DNA of 64,000 nt from Tachypleus tridentatus (GCF_004210375.1 NW_027467782.1:29305276-29369275), one strand, 5' to 3'; numbered from the stretch's first letter, positions 34,885 to 47,360 are shown. Translations and numbers: made by a program. Notes: a model not told the origin generated them from the sequence alone.

Positions 34885-35551
34885 AAGCACGTTACTAACA
34901 AATGAAATATCCCTTCAAGAATTACTTGAAGCAATAAAAAACACAAAAACAAAGCACCAGATGAAGATTAAATGCAAGCTGTCCTTCTAAAAAGGGCACT
35001 CCGAAATTGTTTGACCACCTAAATTCACTTTTTAACTTATCTCTATCCTCAGGATACATCCCAGTTTCTTGGAAGCTTGCAAATGTTTTGTTTGTTTTTG
35101 GAATTTCGCACAAAGCTACTCGAGGGCTATCTGTGCTAGCCGTCCCTAATTTAGCAGTGTAAGACTAGAGGGAAGGCAGCTAGTCATCACCACCCACCGC
35201 CAACTCTTGGGCTACTCTTTTACCAACGAATAGTGGGATTGACCGTCACATTATACGCCCCCACGGCTGGGAGGGCGAGCATGTTTAGCGCGACGCGGGC
35301 ACGAACCCGCGACCCTCAGATTACGAAGTGCACGCCTTAACGCGCTAGGCACGCACGTTACTAACAAATGAAATATCCCTTCAAGAATTACTTGAAGCAA
35401 TAAAAAACACAAAAAACAAAGCACCAGATGAAGATTAAATGCAAGCTGTCCTTCTAAAAAGGGCACTCCGAAATTGTTTGACCACCTAAATTCACTTTTT
35501 AACTTATCTCTATCCTCAGGATACATCCCAGTTTCTTGGAAGCTTGCAAAT
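34885..35551 (+). repeat. Tandem duplication of LINE segment
   Basis: The roughly 200-bp LINE segment at 34885-35085 recurs at 35351-35551 almost unchanged (CACGTTACTAACAAATGAAA ... GGAAGCTTGCAAATG), with the hybrid SINE between. Repeat period is about 466 bp. The two segments differ at only one or two positions by eye, so the event is recent. Confidence 0.93.
35086..35350 (-). mobile_element. SINE-A copy 10, chimera of copies 9 and 11
   Basis: Its left flank (AGCTTGCAAATG) is that of copy 11 and its right flank (CACGTTACTAAC) is that of copy 9. Internally, left-side variants (GTTTAGCGCGACGCGGGC, ATTATACGCCCC) match copy 11 and the far head (CAGATTACGAAGTGCACGCC) matches copy 9. It has no target repeat of its own. 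Confidence 0.85.
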
Positions 35552-35827
35552 GTTTTGTTTGTTTTTGGAATTTCGCACAAAGCTACTCGAGGGCTATCTG
35601 TGCTAGCCGTCCCTAATTTAGCAGTGTAAGACTAGAGGGAAGGCAGCTAGTCATCACCACCCACCGCCAACTCTTGGGCTACTCTTTTACCAACGAATAG
35701 TGGGATTGACCGTAACATTATACACCCCCACGGCTGGGAGGGCGAGTATGTTTAGCGCGACGCGGGCGCGAACCCGCGACCCTCGGATTACGAGTCGCAC
35801 GCCTTACGCGCTTGGCCATGCCAGGCC
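35552..35827 (-). mobile_element. SINE-A copy 11, inserted in LINE
   Basis: Target copies AGCTTGCAAATG / AACTTGCAAATA flank it. Its head end reads CGGATTACGAGTCGCACGCC and CATGCCAGGCC, unlike copies 9 and 10. Confidence 0.93.
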
Positions 35828-36309
35828 TAAAACTTGCAAATATATTAATGTTCCATAAGGAAGAAAAGCCAGCGAATAAACCTGATAGCAACCGACCAAT
35901 CAGCCTGACCAGCTGTGTAGGCTGGTCATTCTTGAAAGAATAATCAGTAATAGACTCTCCACATTCTTGGAGATAACATCAAAATTACCAAAAGAACAAA
36001 ATGGATTCAGGAAATTTAAACAAACGACAGACCACCTTATCCGATTAACCGAAACAATAATAGATAGCTTCAATAAAAGAATGTACAGTCGCTTGCTTCC
36101 TTGATATCGAGGAAGCATTCGACACTGTTTGGCACGATGGTCTAAGGTTCCGAATGAATGAAATGGAACTACCGCGAGGAATTATTCGCTGGTTATCTAA
36201 CTTTTTGAAAAATAGAAAATGTAGAGTAAATGTTAAAGTAACTTTTTCTGAATACTTTACTCCACAAGCTGGTGTCCCTCAGGGAGATTAATAGCGACTT
36301 TTCATTAAT

Positions 36310-36870
36310 CATACGGCCACTGATTTGATTTGTTAAAATAAAAATAGTAAGATGGATGTCTTCGTGTCTAATAAAAACTGTAATGTGAAATAAAGATTCG
36401 ACTGTAGCCAACCATACTTCATGATCCATAAATTTACTTTGAAAATTGGCTAATTAATAATTAAAATTGATCTGTTGATATCACGTGAGTGTGTGGCTCA
36501 ATAATATCACTACATATGGAGTTTTTAATACTGTTCCAAAGAGTTTATGCAACATAACATACACCTGATAATTTAAATTAGATACAAGTTATTTTGATTT
36601 TTAATAATTCAGATACGCAGACTTTAAAATAAATATTCATTTCTTTCTATGACGTCGATATTGTCTGAGAAAAAGGAAAAAACAAACTCTTACTTAGATT
36701 TAATTATTATTGCGTTTATAACTTTTTATTATTATGTTTTTCAAGAGAAATATAAATAAACTGAAGTAAAGATAAAAACATTGAGAAACAAATATGAATA
36801 CTCATTCATCTTGATTTGTGAAATACTCGTATTTTATAATTAAAACTACGTATTCTGGTCTATCTTTTAT
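36310..36870 (-). repeat. Unclassified repeat R1, copy D (inverted, partial)
   Basis: Read on the minus strand it follows the 5' half of copies A and B (TATTCATATTTGTT, AACAAACTCTT inverted, AAGTCTGCGTATCT, ATCATGAAGTATGG). It starts right where the LINE fragment ends. Confidence 0.65.
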
Positions 36871-37380
36871 TTATCAACCAGGACAATGCATGTCCATTGT
36901 TTCTTTTTCAATGTTGAAGACTATGTTCCTGTCCCATTCAACAAAAAAACATGAATTCAGATTAGTTTGGATTACGTTATGTTAGCTTAAACTTTCCTGA
37001 AAGCTTTCATAAAATATAAAAACTCTGTATAACTTGATTGCCAATCTTACAAAATAGAAAGAACTTTTAAGTATCCACAAAATAGTCAGTGATGGTATGT
37101 GTAGTTGACCTTATTAAGAAGAATTTCAAGATTTTCGTATGAGCCAAATGAGCAATAGGAACAGATACATATAAGTTACTATTGTGTAGAACACCTTTCA
37201 GACTTCTTTTGGAGCAATCAGTAAACAATCACAATTCACTCTGCTCATATACTGCAGCTTCTAGTGTTGGTATTAATTTTGCAATATTAGTGCAATAAAC
37301 CAGGGAACCTTCATGCGAAAACAGTATAACTGTTTCTCATTATTTCTGTACCAGTAATGTGATGTCCCTACAGAAATTAA
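36871..37380. other. No recognisable feature
   Basis: AT-rich; nothing recognised. Confidence 0.4.
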
Positions 37381-37787
37381 GCTCTAAGCCAGAACCCTAT
37401 AACCCATAATTCCTGGAGAATCTTTTAAAAGGCTCAAATCTATCACGAAATTAATAAATTCATCTTGTATGAAAAGCTGTGGTTCATCAGATGCTTCAAG
37501 TTGAAAACACTCATTATTATTATTTCTATTGACATCAGATTCAGAATCAGATAACACTGTATCAAGAGTCTCTGGTGAAGTAGATACAGCTACATCAGAT
37601 CTTATTACAAAATGAAGATTGGATAAGAAATTTCTTTTTTTATTCCGAGTATTGCAGCCTTGCATGTTTTTGAGAAATCTTGTGATATTTTGTCATTGAT
37701 TCCTCACAACAAACTTACGACAAATGTAACAGAATATATTTGGATCATTTACATGACCTTTGCTGCAATAACGACCAACAAATAATA
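37381..37787 (-). pseudogene. Broken ORF of an unnamed arthropod repeat gene family
   Basis: Minus strand: RYCSKGHVNDPNIFCYICRK (two CxxC-like cysteine pairs), FVVRN, then NTRNKKRNFLSNLHFVIRSD, an acidic TVLSDSESDVNRNNN stretch, and DEPQLFIQDEFINFVIDLSL ending in KDSPGIMGYRVLA. I recall similar proteins (KGHVNDP-FCYIC...; LNDLVRDLNLxK...LGSRL) as multi-copy uncharacterised proteins in arthropods and Hydra. The middle of the protein is absent here. Function unknown. Confidence 0.6.
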
Positions 37788-37841
37788 CTAAAAAGAAAAA
37801 AGTATCAAAGTGCACGCACAATCAGATAATATCCAGAAAGA

Positions 37842-38115
37842 GCCCAGCATGGCCAGGTGGGTTAAGAATTCGACTCGTAACGTAAGGGTCGATGGTTCTA
37901 ATCCCTGTCGCACTAAAGATGCTCTCTTTTTTCGGCCGTGGGAGCGTTATAATGTGACCGTCAATCTCACTAGTCATTGATGAAAGAGTAGTCCAAGACT
38001 TGGCGGTGGGGGATGATGACTAGTTGCATTCCCTTTAGTCCTACACTGTTAAATTAGGGACGAATAGCGCAGATAGCTTTCGAGAAGCTTTACGCGAAAA
38101 TCAAAACAAACAAAC
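37842..38115 (+). mobile_element. SINE-A copy 12, full length
   Basis: GCCCAGCATGGCCAGGTGGG to a CAAA tail. Moderately diverged (GGTTCTAATCC B box). Confidence 0.92.
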
Positions 38116-38219
38116 CTGTTTCCTTGTTTCTCTCTAAGTTCAGCAGATTTTGTTAAATGTTTAACAGTTAACTGAAAAGCGAACTGCATTCTCTGTTAAA
38201 ACTCAGTCTTGTAATCACT

Positions 38220-39900
38220 GCATAGTAAATACTTTAGAAGTCATTATATCTTTCTTAGGCAGCAGTACATCTCTACCATGTAGTTGAAAGAACGGACTTT
38301 CGAAAGTAGACTCATTTTCAGCACATACGTAATAAATGAAAAAGCTCTGTCCAAGTATTCTGATCTTTCTCACAGTATTGAGACATCGTATCCAACAAAG
38401 TTCTGTTGAATCTTTCTACTAATACGGTTGGAGTTGGATGAAAAGCAGTTGTTTTAGTTATTTTTTTTGTTTTTTTGGCAATTAACAAATGAGAAATATC
38501 TTTTATTAACTTGGAAACAAAGTTACTTTCTATATCCGGCATTAAATACTGGAGTACAACGTATCTAGCTGCAATGTTATTTTAAAATACTTTAACAATC
38601 GTATTCGCTTTTTTATCAGACACACAAGTTATTTATTTACTCATCTTTATTTTGTTCACTAATCACATGATTTTAATTACTTCTAATTCATCCTCATTTT
38701 CGGTTCTAATTTTGTTGATAGACTATTCTCATCAGTTTCAGCGACTCTACACTTATGTTACATGGAGCATTCACATTAGAATGTTCTCTGCCTGTTATAT
38801 GAATTATTTCAAAATCATAATCTTGGAGTACTAATGATCAACATGGCTAACATAGAGGAAAAGTTCATTAATGTTATTAGTCATCTTAATGGTACATGAC
38901 ATGTGATGATAGTAAATTTCCTACCATACAGATAACAACAAAAGTTTTTCATTCAATATACTACGGCTAAACATTCTTGTTCTGAGACCGAGTAATTTAC
39001 TTCAGCTTTTCGTAAATGTCTACTGTAATAAGCTAAAGGATGTTCTTTTTGTTTTCATTTAATTATGGCAACACTGCATTTATAGCATAACCTGAAATAT
39101 ATATGTTTAAGATAATTTATTTACTAACGCCTGAGTAACTAAAAATGAATAACTTAAAATGAGTGATTTTAATGCAGCGTGTCCTAATTTCACGAAAGCT
39201 TTTTGTCTTTTATCTGCCCAAATAACTTCTCTTTCTTTCTTAGTTAGCTCAGTTAGAGGTTTGCCAACAACTCAAAATGTGGTGTAAACCTACTACAAAA
39301 TCATATATATCCCAGGAAAGCAGGAATATCTAACTTTTAGTTCAGGTTTAATACTGTTTTCATTATCATATGTCTTAGATATTCTATTTCTTTTATCAAT
39401 AACTGACATTTCTTTAGTTTCCTGTATATTACGTAACAGATAAATGTCTTCAACTGTTACAACAATCAATCACTTTTTAAATTCTTCCCCAAAATTTAAT
39501 TTTCCGTTCTTCTAAGGACCTTATGCAACCGGGGATACATAATAACTGATACTGCCCTCTGTTCTGCTTGTTCAAACATATGTTTCACACTTGTCTATCT
39601 CTGGCATTTTATGAGGTTTTCTGCTATAGGTTTATTTTAATTTAACACTATTATGTGACAAACTTGATTTTCACGACCAGGGTCACATCTCCTACAAATA
39701 TTCTTCTGGTAATGTTATTACGCTTTCTTTATGTTTTCTTTCACATTTCCTAAGAAATAAATCATAATTTATTTTACTCTGTCGTGTCTGGTGTTTACTA
39801 TTTCTCACATGATGCTGTGCTACTGCATCTAATGTTTCACAATTAGTAGCCTTGTCTACTACTGCGTGGTTAGGAAATATTACTTTACCTTTCACATTTT
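38220..39900 (-). mobile_element. Ty3/Gypsy LTR retrotransposon fossil (pol)
   Basis: A dead element in reverse orientation. In minus-strand order there are traces of the start of the reverse transcriptase (PHKMPEIDK-like), RNase H (HPLAYYSRHLRKAEVNYSVS, EQECLAVVY) and the integrase core (TAFHP..., VERFNRTLLDTMSQYCEKDQ). Neither LTR was found. It has many breaks and sizeable losses, so it is old. It abuts a SINE on one side and unclassified sequence on the other. Confidence 0.85.
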
Positions 39901-40219
39901 CTTTTATGAAACATTCATTAGTTATTACAACAATACTGCTATATTAATTAATACTAATGCTTGTAGCTACAATCTGTGAACAGTATGAGTGTAATTATTC
40001 CAAAAGAAGTATGAATGATGTTCTGCACCCTTATAACATATGTATCTGATACCACTGGTGTTTCGGTACTTTCGAAATTCTCGTACAGTTGACATTCAAG
40101 TTATACAGAGTTTTCGTGTGAACAGGCTGGAAAAGCTTGTAATGAGCATTGATAAAGAAACAAGGGCTACAAACAGTTAGCCTGATACCAAGTTCACACA
40201 CAAAAGTCCAACTCCAACA
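39901..40219. other. No recognisable feature
   Basis: AT-rich stretch between the Gypsy fossil and R1 copy B. Confidence 0.4.
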
Positions 40220-41642
40220 TGTGTTTTGAAAATAAAAGTCGAGTTTTTCCCCAAAAAATCTAGATGAGTGATGATATATATTCACTTGTTATCAATGTTC
40301 TTCTCTTTTTTCAATTTGTTTATATTTTTCTTCAGGAACATAATAATAAAAAATGTCATTATGATGAGGGAAATAATAAATAAATCTAACTAAGAGTTTG
40401 TTTTCTACAAAATTTGTAAACAATTTCTACACGATAGAATAAAAAAACAATATCAATTTCGATATCTACGTGTGTGAATTATAGAAAATTTGTTTTTAAA
40501 ATTCAAATAACTTGTATGTAATTTAAATTATGAGATCTATGTGCCATTGGAAAACATATTAGGAACAGTATTCAAAACCCCATATGCAGTGATGTTAATG
40601 GGACACACACTCACGTGACATTAACAGATCAGTTTTAAAACTTAGTTTGCCAATCCTCAAAATACGTTTATGGGATATGATGTGTGACTGGCGACTGAAG
40701 AAGCTTTCTTTCATGATACAATTTTTTACGAGATACTGTGACATCTAACGACCTATTTTCATTTCAACAAATGAAAGCAGTGACCGTCTGATAAATAAAA
40801 GTTCGCTATTAAATCTTTACCACCATCTATAGTCAGAAATCATTATTAGATGTGATTTTATATGAATTACAGAATATTTGTTTTTGAAACTAAACTGATT
40901 CATCAAAACTGTTAAAAGACAAACAGTTCATTATATTCATTAACTTCTGATCTAATAAACCAATGGTGATCAGAATTAGATAATAAATCTCGGGATTAGT
41001 ACAGCTAATTCAGAATAGGATTTTTTACTTATTAACAGCCCTAATGTCGACAATATGCCATAAGATCTAGGTTATTTCTACACAAGATATCAAGCTAATA
41101 ATGTAGTATAATCATAAAAAGTGAATAAAATGAAACCCGACAAACCTTAGAACATACATTTACACTTAACATGAGACATTAGTGTTAGACCTATTACATT
41201 GTTAACCGTTACATTTTCTGTATAGTTCCACAGAGATTCTCAACAAGTAGAAGTGTTTATCATAATAGTATTACAACCACACTATATGTATGTAATGTCT
41301 ATTGCTGAATGCGTGTTACTTTTCAGACCGGCTTATATACGGCAAATATAGTTTGCGGAATACTATTTAAGTTAACAATTTTATACAACATAACTTATAT
41401 ACATTATACATTAAATATATTACAGACATTATAATAAAAAAGTTAGTAAAACTAAACTGAAAAAAGAATGGAACATACTATACGAAGCACATACCAATGA
41501 CTTGGAAACATGATTGTAAAGTATATTAAATATTTTTATTGGTTTCAAATCTGTTTAGACATTCTTAAACAGCAGTTAAGTGAAACTGTTATATGGATAA
41601 AGAAAGTTATTAAACGAGAACATGAGTTGTTAGTCATACATT
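40220..41642 (+). repeat. Unclassified repeat R1, copy B
   Basis: Collinear with copy A. Ends at GAACATGAGTTGTTAGTCAT, immediately before dynein-derived sequence (41644). It has a small internal deletion relative to A in the middle. Confidence 0.8.
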
Positions 41643-41643
41643 C

Positions 41644-42567
<924 letters not shown>

Positions 42568-44380
42568 CTAAAATTAAAAGGTGGCATAATTGCTGTCTCA
42601 CTTCTTAAAGTAACAAAATGTTTTCCTTATTTTAAGTCATTTTAAGACCAAATTTCAAATTAAACTATCATTTATAATATACATTTTAGTATGCATGTCT
42701 ATATATATATATATACATTTTTCAGTTTGACTTAGAATATGTTCTGATATCATTTTTTACAGATGGTAATATTAAAGAAATAAAGTAGTATTTCAACCAC
42801 TTAATAAATGAGCTGTCAAGAAATGTGCTTTACCTAACTTCTGCATGTCATGTTCGTATATGCATATACACCTCTACATTTTACTCTATAACTAAACATT
42901 TTAAACTGAGAAAACCATTTTCAAATTTGTCCTTCAAGAATAAGAGGGATGAAGGTTACTTTACATAAGACAGTTAGAAAACATGACTGAAAACTGATAT
43001 AATGGTTGCTAACTTATGGCAACACATTATTTCATTTATTAAACCTTATTAACCTCACTCATATATAGTTGTAGATAATACAATATGATTCAATGTGTGG
43101 TAGATTCAAAAGATTCAATACAAAGGAGCTGTAGGCTCAGTGACATTTTGCTTTCATCTCATGGTTGTCAAGTCCTTGATAAAGACACATTATTTTGATT
43201 GTTTCAGTCTATCAAGCATATCAAACTGCACAATGGGTACAAATTATTAGCTAAAAGGTTAAACTGTGCCAAACTGGCATCATTTTCAGGTGGAATGTAT
43301 CACTACTTTTATTTGCTTGTGCTAGTAAAACTGGAGTTTATTGCTGGTTTCCAAGAGCTGTCTCAGCACAGGATTGATATCATTTCACTACTGTACTACC
43401 TTTTGAGTCAAATACATACCAATAGTAATCACTGTCAGATGAAGATATGCATTATGAAAGACGGGCATCACAGGAACATCAGTAATGGTTTATACAAAAT
43501 TGTTATTTTTCTAACTGAAATTCTATCAACAAAGCTAACTGTATAACAATACCACATTGAAGAGGCTTCTAAAGTTGTTTAATTAGTATACTCCTATCTC
43601 ACAATACAGCTGAAATGGAAACTTCCGTGGCAACAATTTGAAAATGACATATCATACACAAGACAAAAAAATATTTCCTCAAAATTAATATCTCAGAAGT
43701 GAGTAGATGAGAATAATTTTTTAAGTAAAAAAGTCAGAGATAATCCAGTTATTCATGCTAAAACATCCCCTCTGGACAATTGCTGACACTAAATAAAATA
43801 TTTATAACAGCAGCACTTTAGAGAAAGAACCTTTAGTTTTAATGCCAACATAGCATTAATAGGAATAAAATCCTTTGAATCTATACTAGGTGAAGTAACA
43901 ATCACATGAACTTGCAAACTCATAATAAGGAAAGGAAAAATTATCAAAAGCCCTCCACAAACTAAGTAAAGTTAACAGAAAATGTTATGATAAAAAAGTG
44001 AAGTATGAATCACAGGAAGAAGCAAAAACTTTATACATGTGCATAAGTGAGTGCTGAATCATGTTAATTTCAGTAAAGAGAAAGTCAGCTACACTAGTAG
44101 GGTGTGTCACACTCCTATTGGTGGAGAGTTGTCACGTGCTCATTTGCATGCTACAACACAGTAATACCCTTGGGAAACAAGTGAATTTGGACCCTCAATA
44201 CTAGTGGTGAGTGAAAATATTTGTATATATAAAGCAGCACAAATAGAGGAAAGCTATTATGTAAGAAGAAGTAAGATTGTATCAGAAGTATGCCTTATGA
44301 ACTTTTATAACTGGCTCCAGTATTTCCTTTTATTTTAGTTGTTAATTTGAATACATTGTTTTTTATAATAACAAATGTTC
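42568..44380. other. No recognisable gene; simple AT repeats
   Basis: Contains a short (TA)n run near 42700. I looked upstream of the dynein P-loop exon for further dynein exons on the minus strand and saw none. The ORF 43199-43546 (115 codons, plus) has no recognisable motif and ordinary AT-rich composition; I do not call it a gene. Confidence 0.4.
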
Positions 44381-44387
44381 TGTGTAG

Positions 44388-44545
44388 CACCAGCCTATAA
44401 CTGAGTATCTGAAGTGTTCTTTACCTGTTGACAGTATTAAGATCACATACCTAAAGCATTCTTTTCCTGTCGAGGTGAATATTTCGAGTGATTTTTTACC
44501 TGTTAGCAATAATAAAATTAAGTATCTCAACTGTTCTATGATTAG
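44388..44545 (+). repeat. Degenerate 55-60-bp tandem repeat, three units
   Basis: Units share GTATCTGAA-TGTTCTTTAC + CTGTTGACAGTATTAAGATC. Poorly conserved. Confidence 0.6.
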
Positions 44546-44588
44546 CATTAATATCAAATTTCAGCATACATTTACATAAGAAATGTTA

Positions 44589-44690
44589 GCCCCCCAGTGA
44601 TATAATGGTATGTCTCTGGACTTATGCTGGTAAAAATCAGGTTTTGACACCCATGGTGTAGCTTTTTACAAAATAACTAAACAAACAAAC
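44589..44690 (+). mobile_element. SINE-B copy 5 at the edge of the large inverted repeat
   Basis: CCCCCCAGTGATATAATGGT, GGTTTTGACACCCATGGTG, then a shortened body and a (CAAA)n tail that ends exactly where the inverted repeat begins (44691). Possible target copies: AAGAAATGTT before, AAGATAATGTT after. Confidence 0.8.
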
Positions 44691-45294
44691 AAGATAATGT
44701 TTACTCTTTGAACTGTTTTAGTGTCTCCACAATATTAAGTTCCAGTGTTTTAAAATAATGATAAATCAGGAATTAAAGTTTTTAATTTTTACACTGGTCA
44801 TCACTTTTTAAATCATTGTTAAGTAGATTTAGTGAAAAAGAAGCTATGTTTTTAATAAAGATCTTGAACTAAATTTTGTTCAGAGGAAATTTATCTTAAC
44901 CTTCCTTTCTTTAGTTCAAAATTTGTCATCTATATTGTTTTTATCAGTGTCAATATACGTTGGTTGTCAGTTGTTTTTTTTTAAGTGTGCTGTCAAATTA
45001 TCAACAGAAAAAAATTCTTGAAATGATTGTAACAAAGAGTACACTAAAGTTATTTGATTAACTCAAAGGAAAATTCTTTAAAGTTAATGAAAACTTCAGT
45101 TTATGAATTAGTACTTACTGTTATAAATGTGTGCATCATTGAAAAATAGTGAATATTCACCTAGATGTATTGGATACAACTTCAGTTTTTTAACAGATTT
45201 GTGTTTAAGTATGTACTTGTCATAATCCTTTAATAATAATTTGAATCACTAGTTAGGGTGAATGAAAATTTTAAAGTAAATAAACACTAGTTTA

Positions 45295-45685
45295 TTTGTT
45301 TCGAATATTTACGTAACAGCAACCGCCCCTAGATTTCAACTGATACACTAGAGGGAAGGAAGCTGCTCAATAACACCCACCGTCAACTCTCGGACTATTA
45401 TAATTACGTCACTTGACCGTCAGCTTTTAGACTATTATAATCAAATCACAAGGGCGCCAGCTTTTAGACTATTATGATTACATCATTTGACCATCTGCTT
45501 TCAGACTATTATAATCAAATCACTTGACTACCAACTCTTGGACTATTATGATTACATCATTTGACCATCACTCTTACGGTATACTGAAAACCACAAAGTG
45601 CTTGCGCGATTTGTTTCTGCAATGGGATGCGAACCACGAATCCACAATCCAACACGCTAAGTGCTAAATCACGTCCTGCCCAGAG
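45295..45685 (-). mobile_element. Old SINE-A relative with internal 42-bp repeat expansion (left arm)
   Basis: Tail side TTTATTTGTTTCGAATATTT, then ACACTAGAGGGAAGGAAGCT and CACCCACCGTCAACTCT, matching the SINE-A body. There follow about five units of CTTTTAGACTATTATAATCA + AATCACTTGACCGTCAG, then a tRNA-like head (GATGCGAACCACGAATCC, inverted B box). An expansion of the central domain is unlike any other copy here. Confidence 0.8.
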
Positions 45686-46512
45686 AGAACGAGCGAGCCA
45701 TATAAGAGTAAAAAATGTACTTAAGTAAAGACAAATGTTGGAAGAGAATTCTTCTTTAGATACGGTGTGTTTTGTTTACATTTATATTGCATTAAATTGT
45801 AAATAAATTGCATGTATATCAAAACTTTGTTTTCTGATGTCATTTGTGTTATTTATACGATAAAACTTAAATCATCAATCTCATACACTGGCACAGTTTT
45901 CTTTATTCTTATACAAGACGGTAGAGTACGTTTTGACACCGGAAATCCGATAAATATCTTTAATGGTTTATGTGCAACATGTGTGTTTCACACGTCTCAC
46001 GCTACTGTTTAAAATAGCAATATTTAGAATGTGAAATTATATTGAAAATTGCTTCGGTCACGGATGACGTTATTCACAGTTCCTGCTCCTAAAGGACAAG
46101 AAAGGATGTTTAGTTACGTACAGGAGAAAGTTATTCGTCAAGAAGAAAATGATCGAAACCGAAAAAGTGAATTGATTGTCTACCGAGAAACCACGATAGC
46201 TCAGAAGAGAGTTTTAATATCAATAACAGTGGTTGCACACGCACGACACAACCTCGGACATGCGCATTTTATTTCACAGAATATGTTTATCTTCTGTTTA
46301 CTTACGAAAGCTTAAAGAAATTTAGGTGTATGTTTTTTTTACAACACTGGGAAAAGTCGGCTATTTCTATAATTCGTTTTTGGTTTGTTTTTTTGACAAA
46401 CTTCAGAAACATTTCTATCTCAAAAATCTAACCGCATCTTGACCATTTGGCACGATCGCGAAATCTAATATAAGAATCAGAGTATTTTATGAGGGAGTTA
46501 ATGTGGACAACA

Positions 46513-46758
46513 TTACATTCAAGAAAGTGGCGCCACAATAAAGATTTTCTATCAGAAATTGGGTCAAAGATAAACCTGTCTCAGGTCAACACTACATTCC
46601 ACAAAAAGGTGGTGCGGTAATACAGATTACCTGTTAGAGATTGGGTCAAAGATAAAATATTTCGGGTCAACACTACATTCGAGGAAGGTGGCGCCGCAAT
46701 AAATATTTTTTCTTAGAGATTGGGTCAAAGATAAAACTATTTCAGGTCAACATGACAT
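46513..46758 (+). repeat. 88-bp minisatellite at inner edge of left arm
   Basis: Units share CAATAAAGATTTTCTATCAG, AGATTGGGTCAAAGATAAAA, TTTCAGGTCAACACTACATT and a GGTGGCGCC block. Close to three units. The period is near 87-88 bp, so an open frame appears in part by chance. Confidence 0.88.
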
Positions 46759-47224
46759 GTAATTGGTTTGACTATGACTAATTTCTTCAATTTCATGTTT
46801 CTTGGAAGCAAGTGCACCTTTGATATTGATATATAAGACTGTGAATTTAAGACATTATACATCCATTGATCAATTGTACAGTTAATAAACTGTGATAAGT
46901 ATAGTGTGCTGTGTTTTTTATAATTGTTTACCATCAATTCCATACAGTCTTTGGTATTTCTTGATTTTAAATATTCTGTAATGAAGTATTTTTCTTCCTC
47001 CGTTATTTTTTATTTTCCGCCAAAGGCCGGCCCGCCCTCGCCACTGTCTGGAAAACGCTATCCTAAGAGGTTTATTCATCTTGTTGAATGTTTTAAGGAA
47101 TATGATAGCACTTAAAACCGATAAACATAAGAGATGAACTTTTATATACACGTTAAAACATATTCAATACATATTTAAATACATTTTTTTTTTCATTTTG
47201 AATTTTACACAATGTAAAATATTT
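46759..47224. other. Inner spacer, no supported gene
   Basis: Holds a plus-strand open stretch (46924-47115) ending AGPPSPLSGKRYPKRFIHLV + ECFKEYDST, locally GC-rich and protein-like. I do not recognise it. Without homologue or splice context I make no call. Confidence 0.3.
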
Positions 47225-47360
47225 ACACCTTTTCGTGATGACGACAAACCCACTTGAAGTAAAAAAAATATATGTCAAGATGGCTGGTATTAGTATTAAC
47301 ACAAGTAAAGCAGAGAACAACGTTTCGACTTTCTCAGGCCATCTTCAAACTAATACCGTC
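47225..47360 (-). mobile_element. Penelope-like element remnant, second copy
   Basis: Minus strand: GAAGATGGCCTGAGAAAGTC followed by GAAACGTTGTTCTCTGCTTT and ACTTGTGTTAATACTAATAC. It shares the GTCGAAACGTTGTTC core with 18750-18790. The hammerhead-like core is decayed here (TTGAAGA in place of CTGANGA). Confidence 0.5.

Larger units (their letters stand above)
34385..36290 (+). mobile_element. Jockey-like LINE fragment, plus strand, interrupted by SINEs
   Basis: LINE sequence surrounds three SINEs. Before them: AEAFKDQLQNVFKTT. Between them (twice): LLEAIKNTK, LTTLNSLFNLSLSSGYIPVS. After them: FHKEEKPANKPDSNRPISLT, PKEQNGFRKF, TTDHLIRLTETIIDSF, FLDIEEAFDTVWHDGL, RWLSNFLKNRKCRVNVKVTF and PQAGVPQG, where it ends. 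It is the same family as the minus-strand piece (IRLTE-I, DTVWH, AGVPQG) but a separate copy. Dead, 3'-truncated at 36290. Confidence 0.85.
44691..46758 (+). repeat. Large inverted repeat, left arm
   Basis: The arm starts AAGATAATGTTTACTCTTTG and ends CAGGTCAACATGACATG. It is the inverse of 52830-54822 in full order, with scattered substitutions and small indels (mid-90s percent identity by eye). It contains an old SINE with an expanded internal repeat and an 88-bp minisatellite. The ORF at 46049-46315 looks coding, but the matching part of the other arm has frame-shifting indels, so I do not call a gene. Confidence 0.93.

Noticed and set aside
35251-35580. 109-codon ORF, and its partner at 34922-35113
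   Set aside because: Antisense read-through of the duplicated LINE segment and SINE; the two are alike only because of the tandem duplication.
36310-36870. Considered as 3' end of the LINE
   Set aside because: It matches repeat R1 in inverse orientation, and LINE homology ends at AGVPQG near 36290.
43199-43546. 115-codon plus-strand ORF
   Set aside because: No motif and no Met context, composition like the flanks; length is possible by chance in 64 kb.
46049-46315. Plausible 88-codon ORF (ERMFSYVQEKVIRQEENDRN...)
   Set aside because: The same segment in the other inverted-repeat arm (about 53400-53520) has frame-shifting indels and no splice context was found; no evidence of selection.
46924-47115. 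Open stretch ending AGPPSPLSGKRYPKRFIHLV
   Set aside because: Locally protein-like and GC-rich, but I know no homologue and found no splice partner; not called as a gene.
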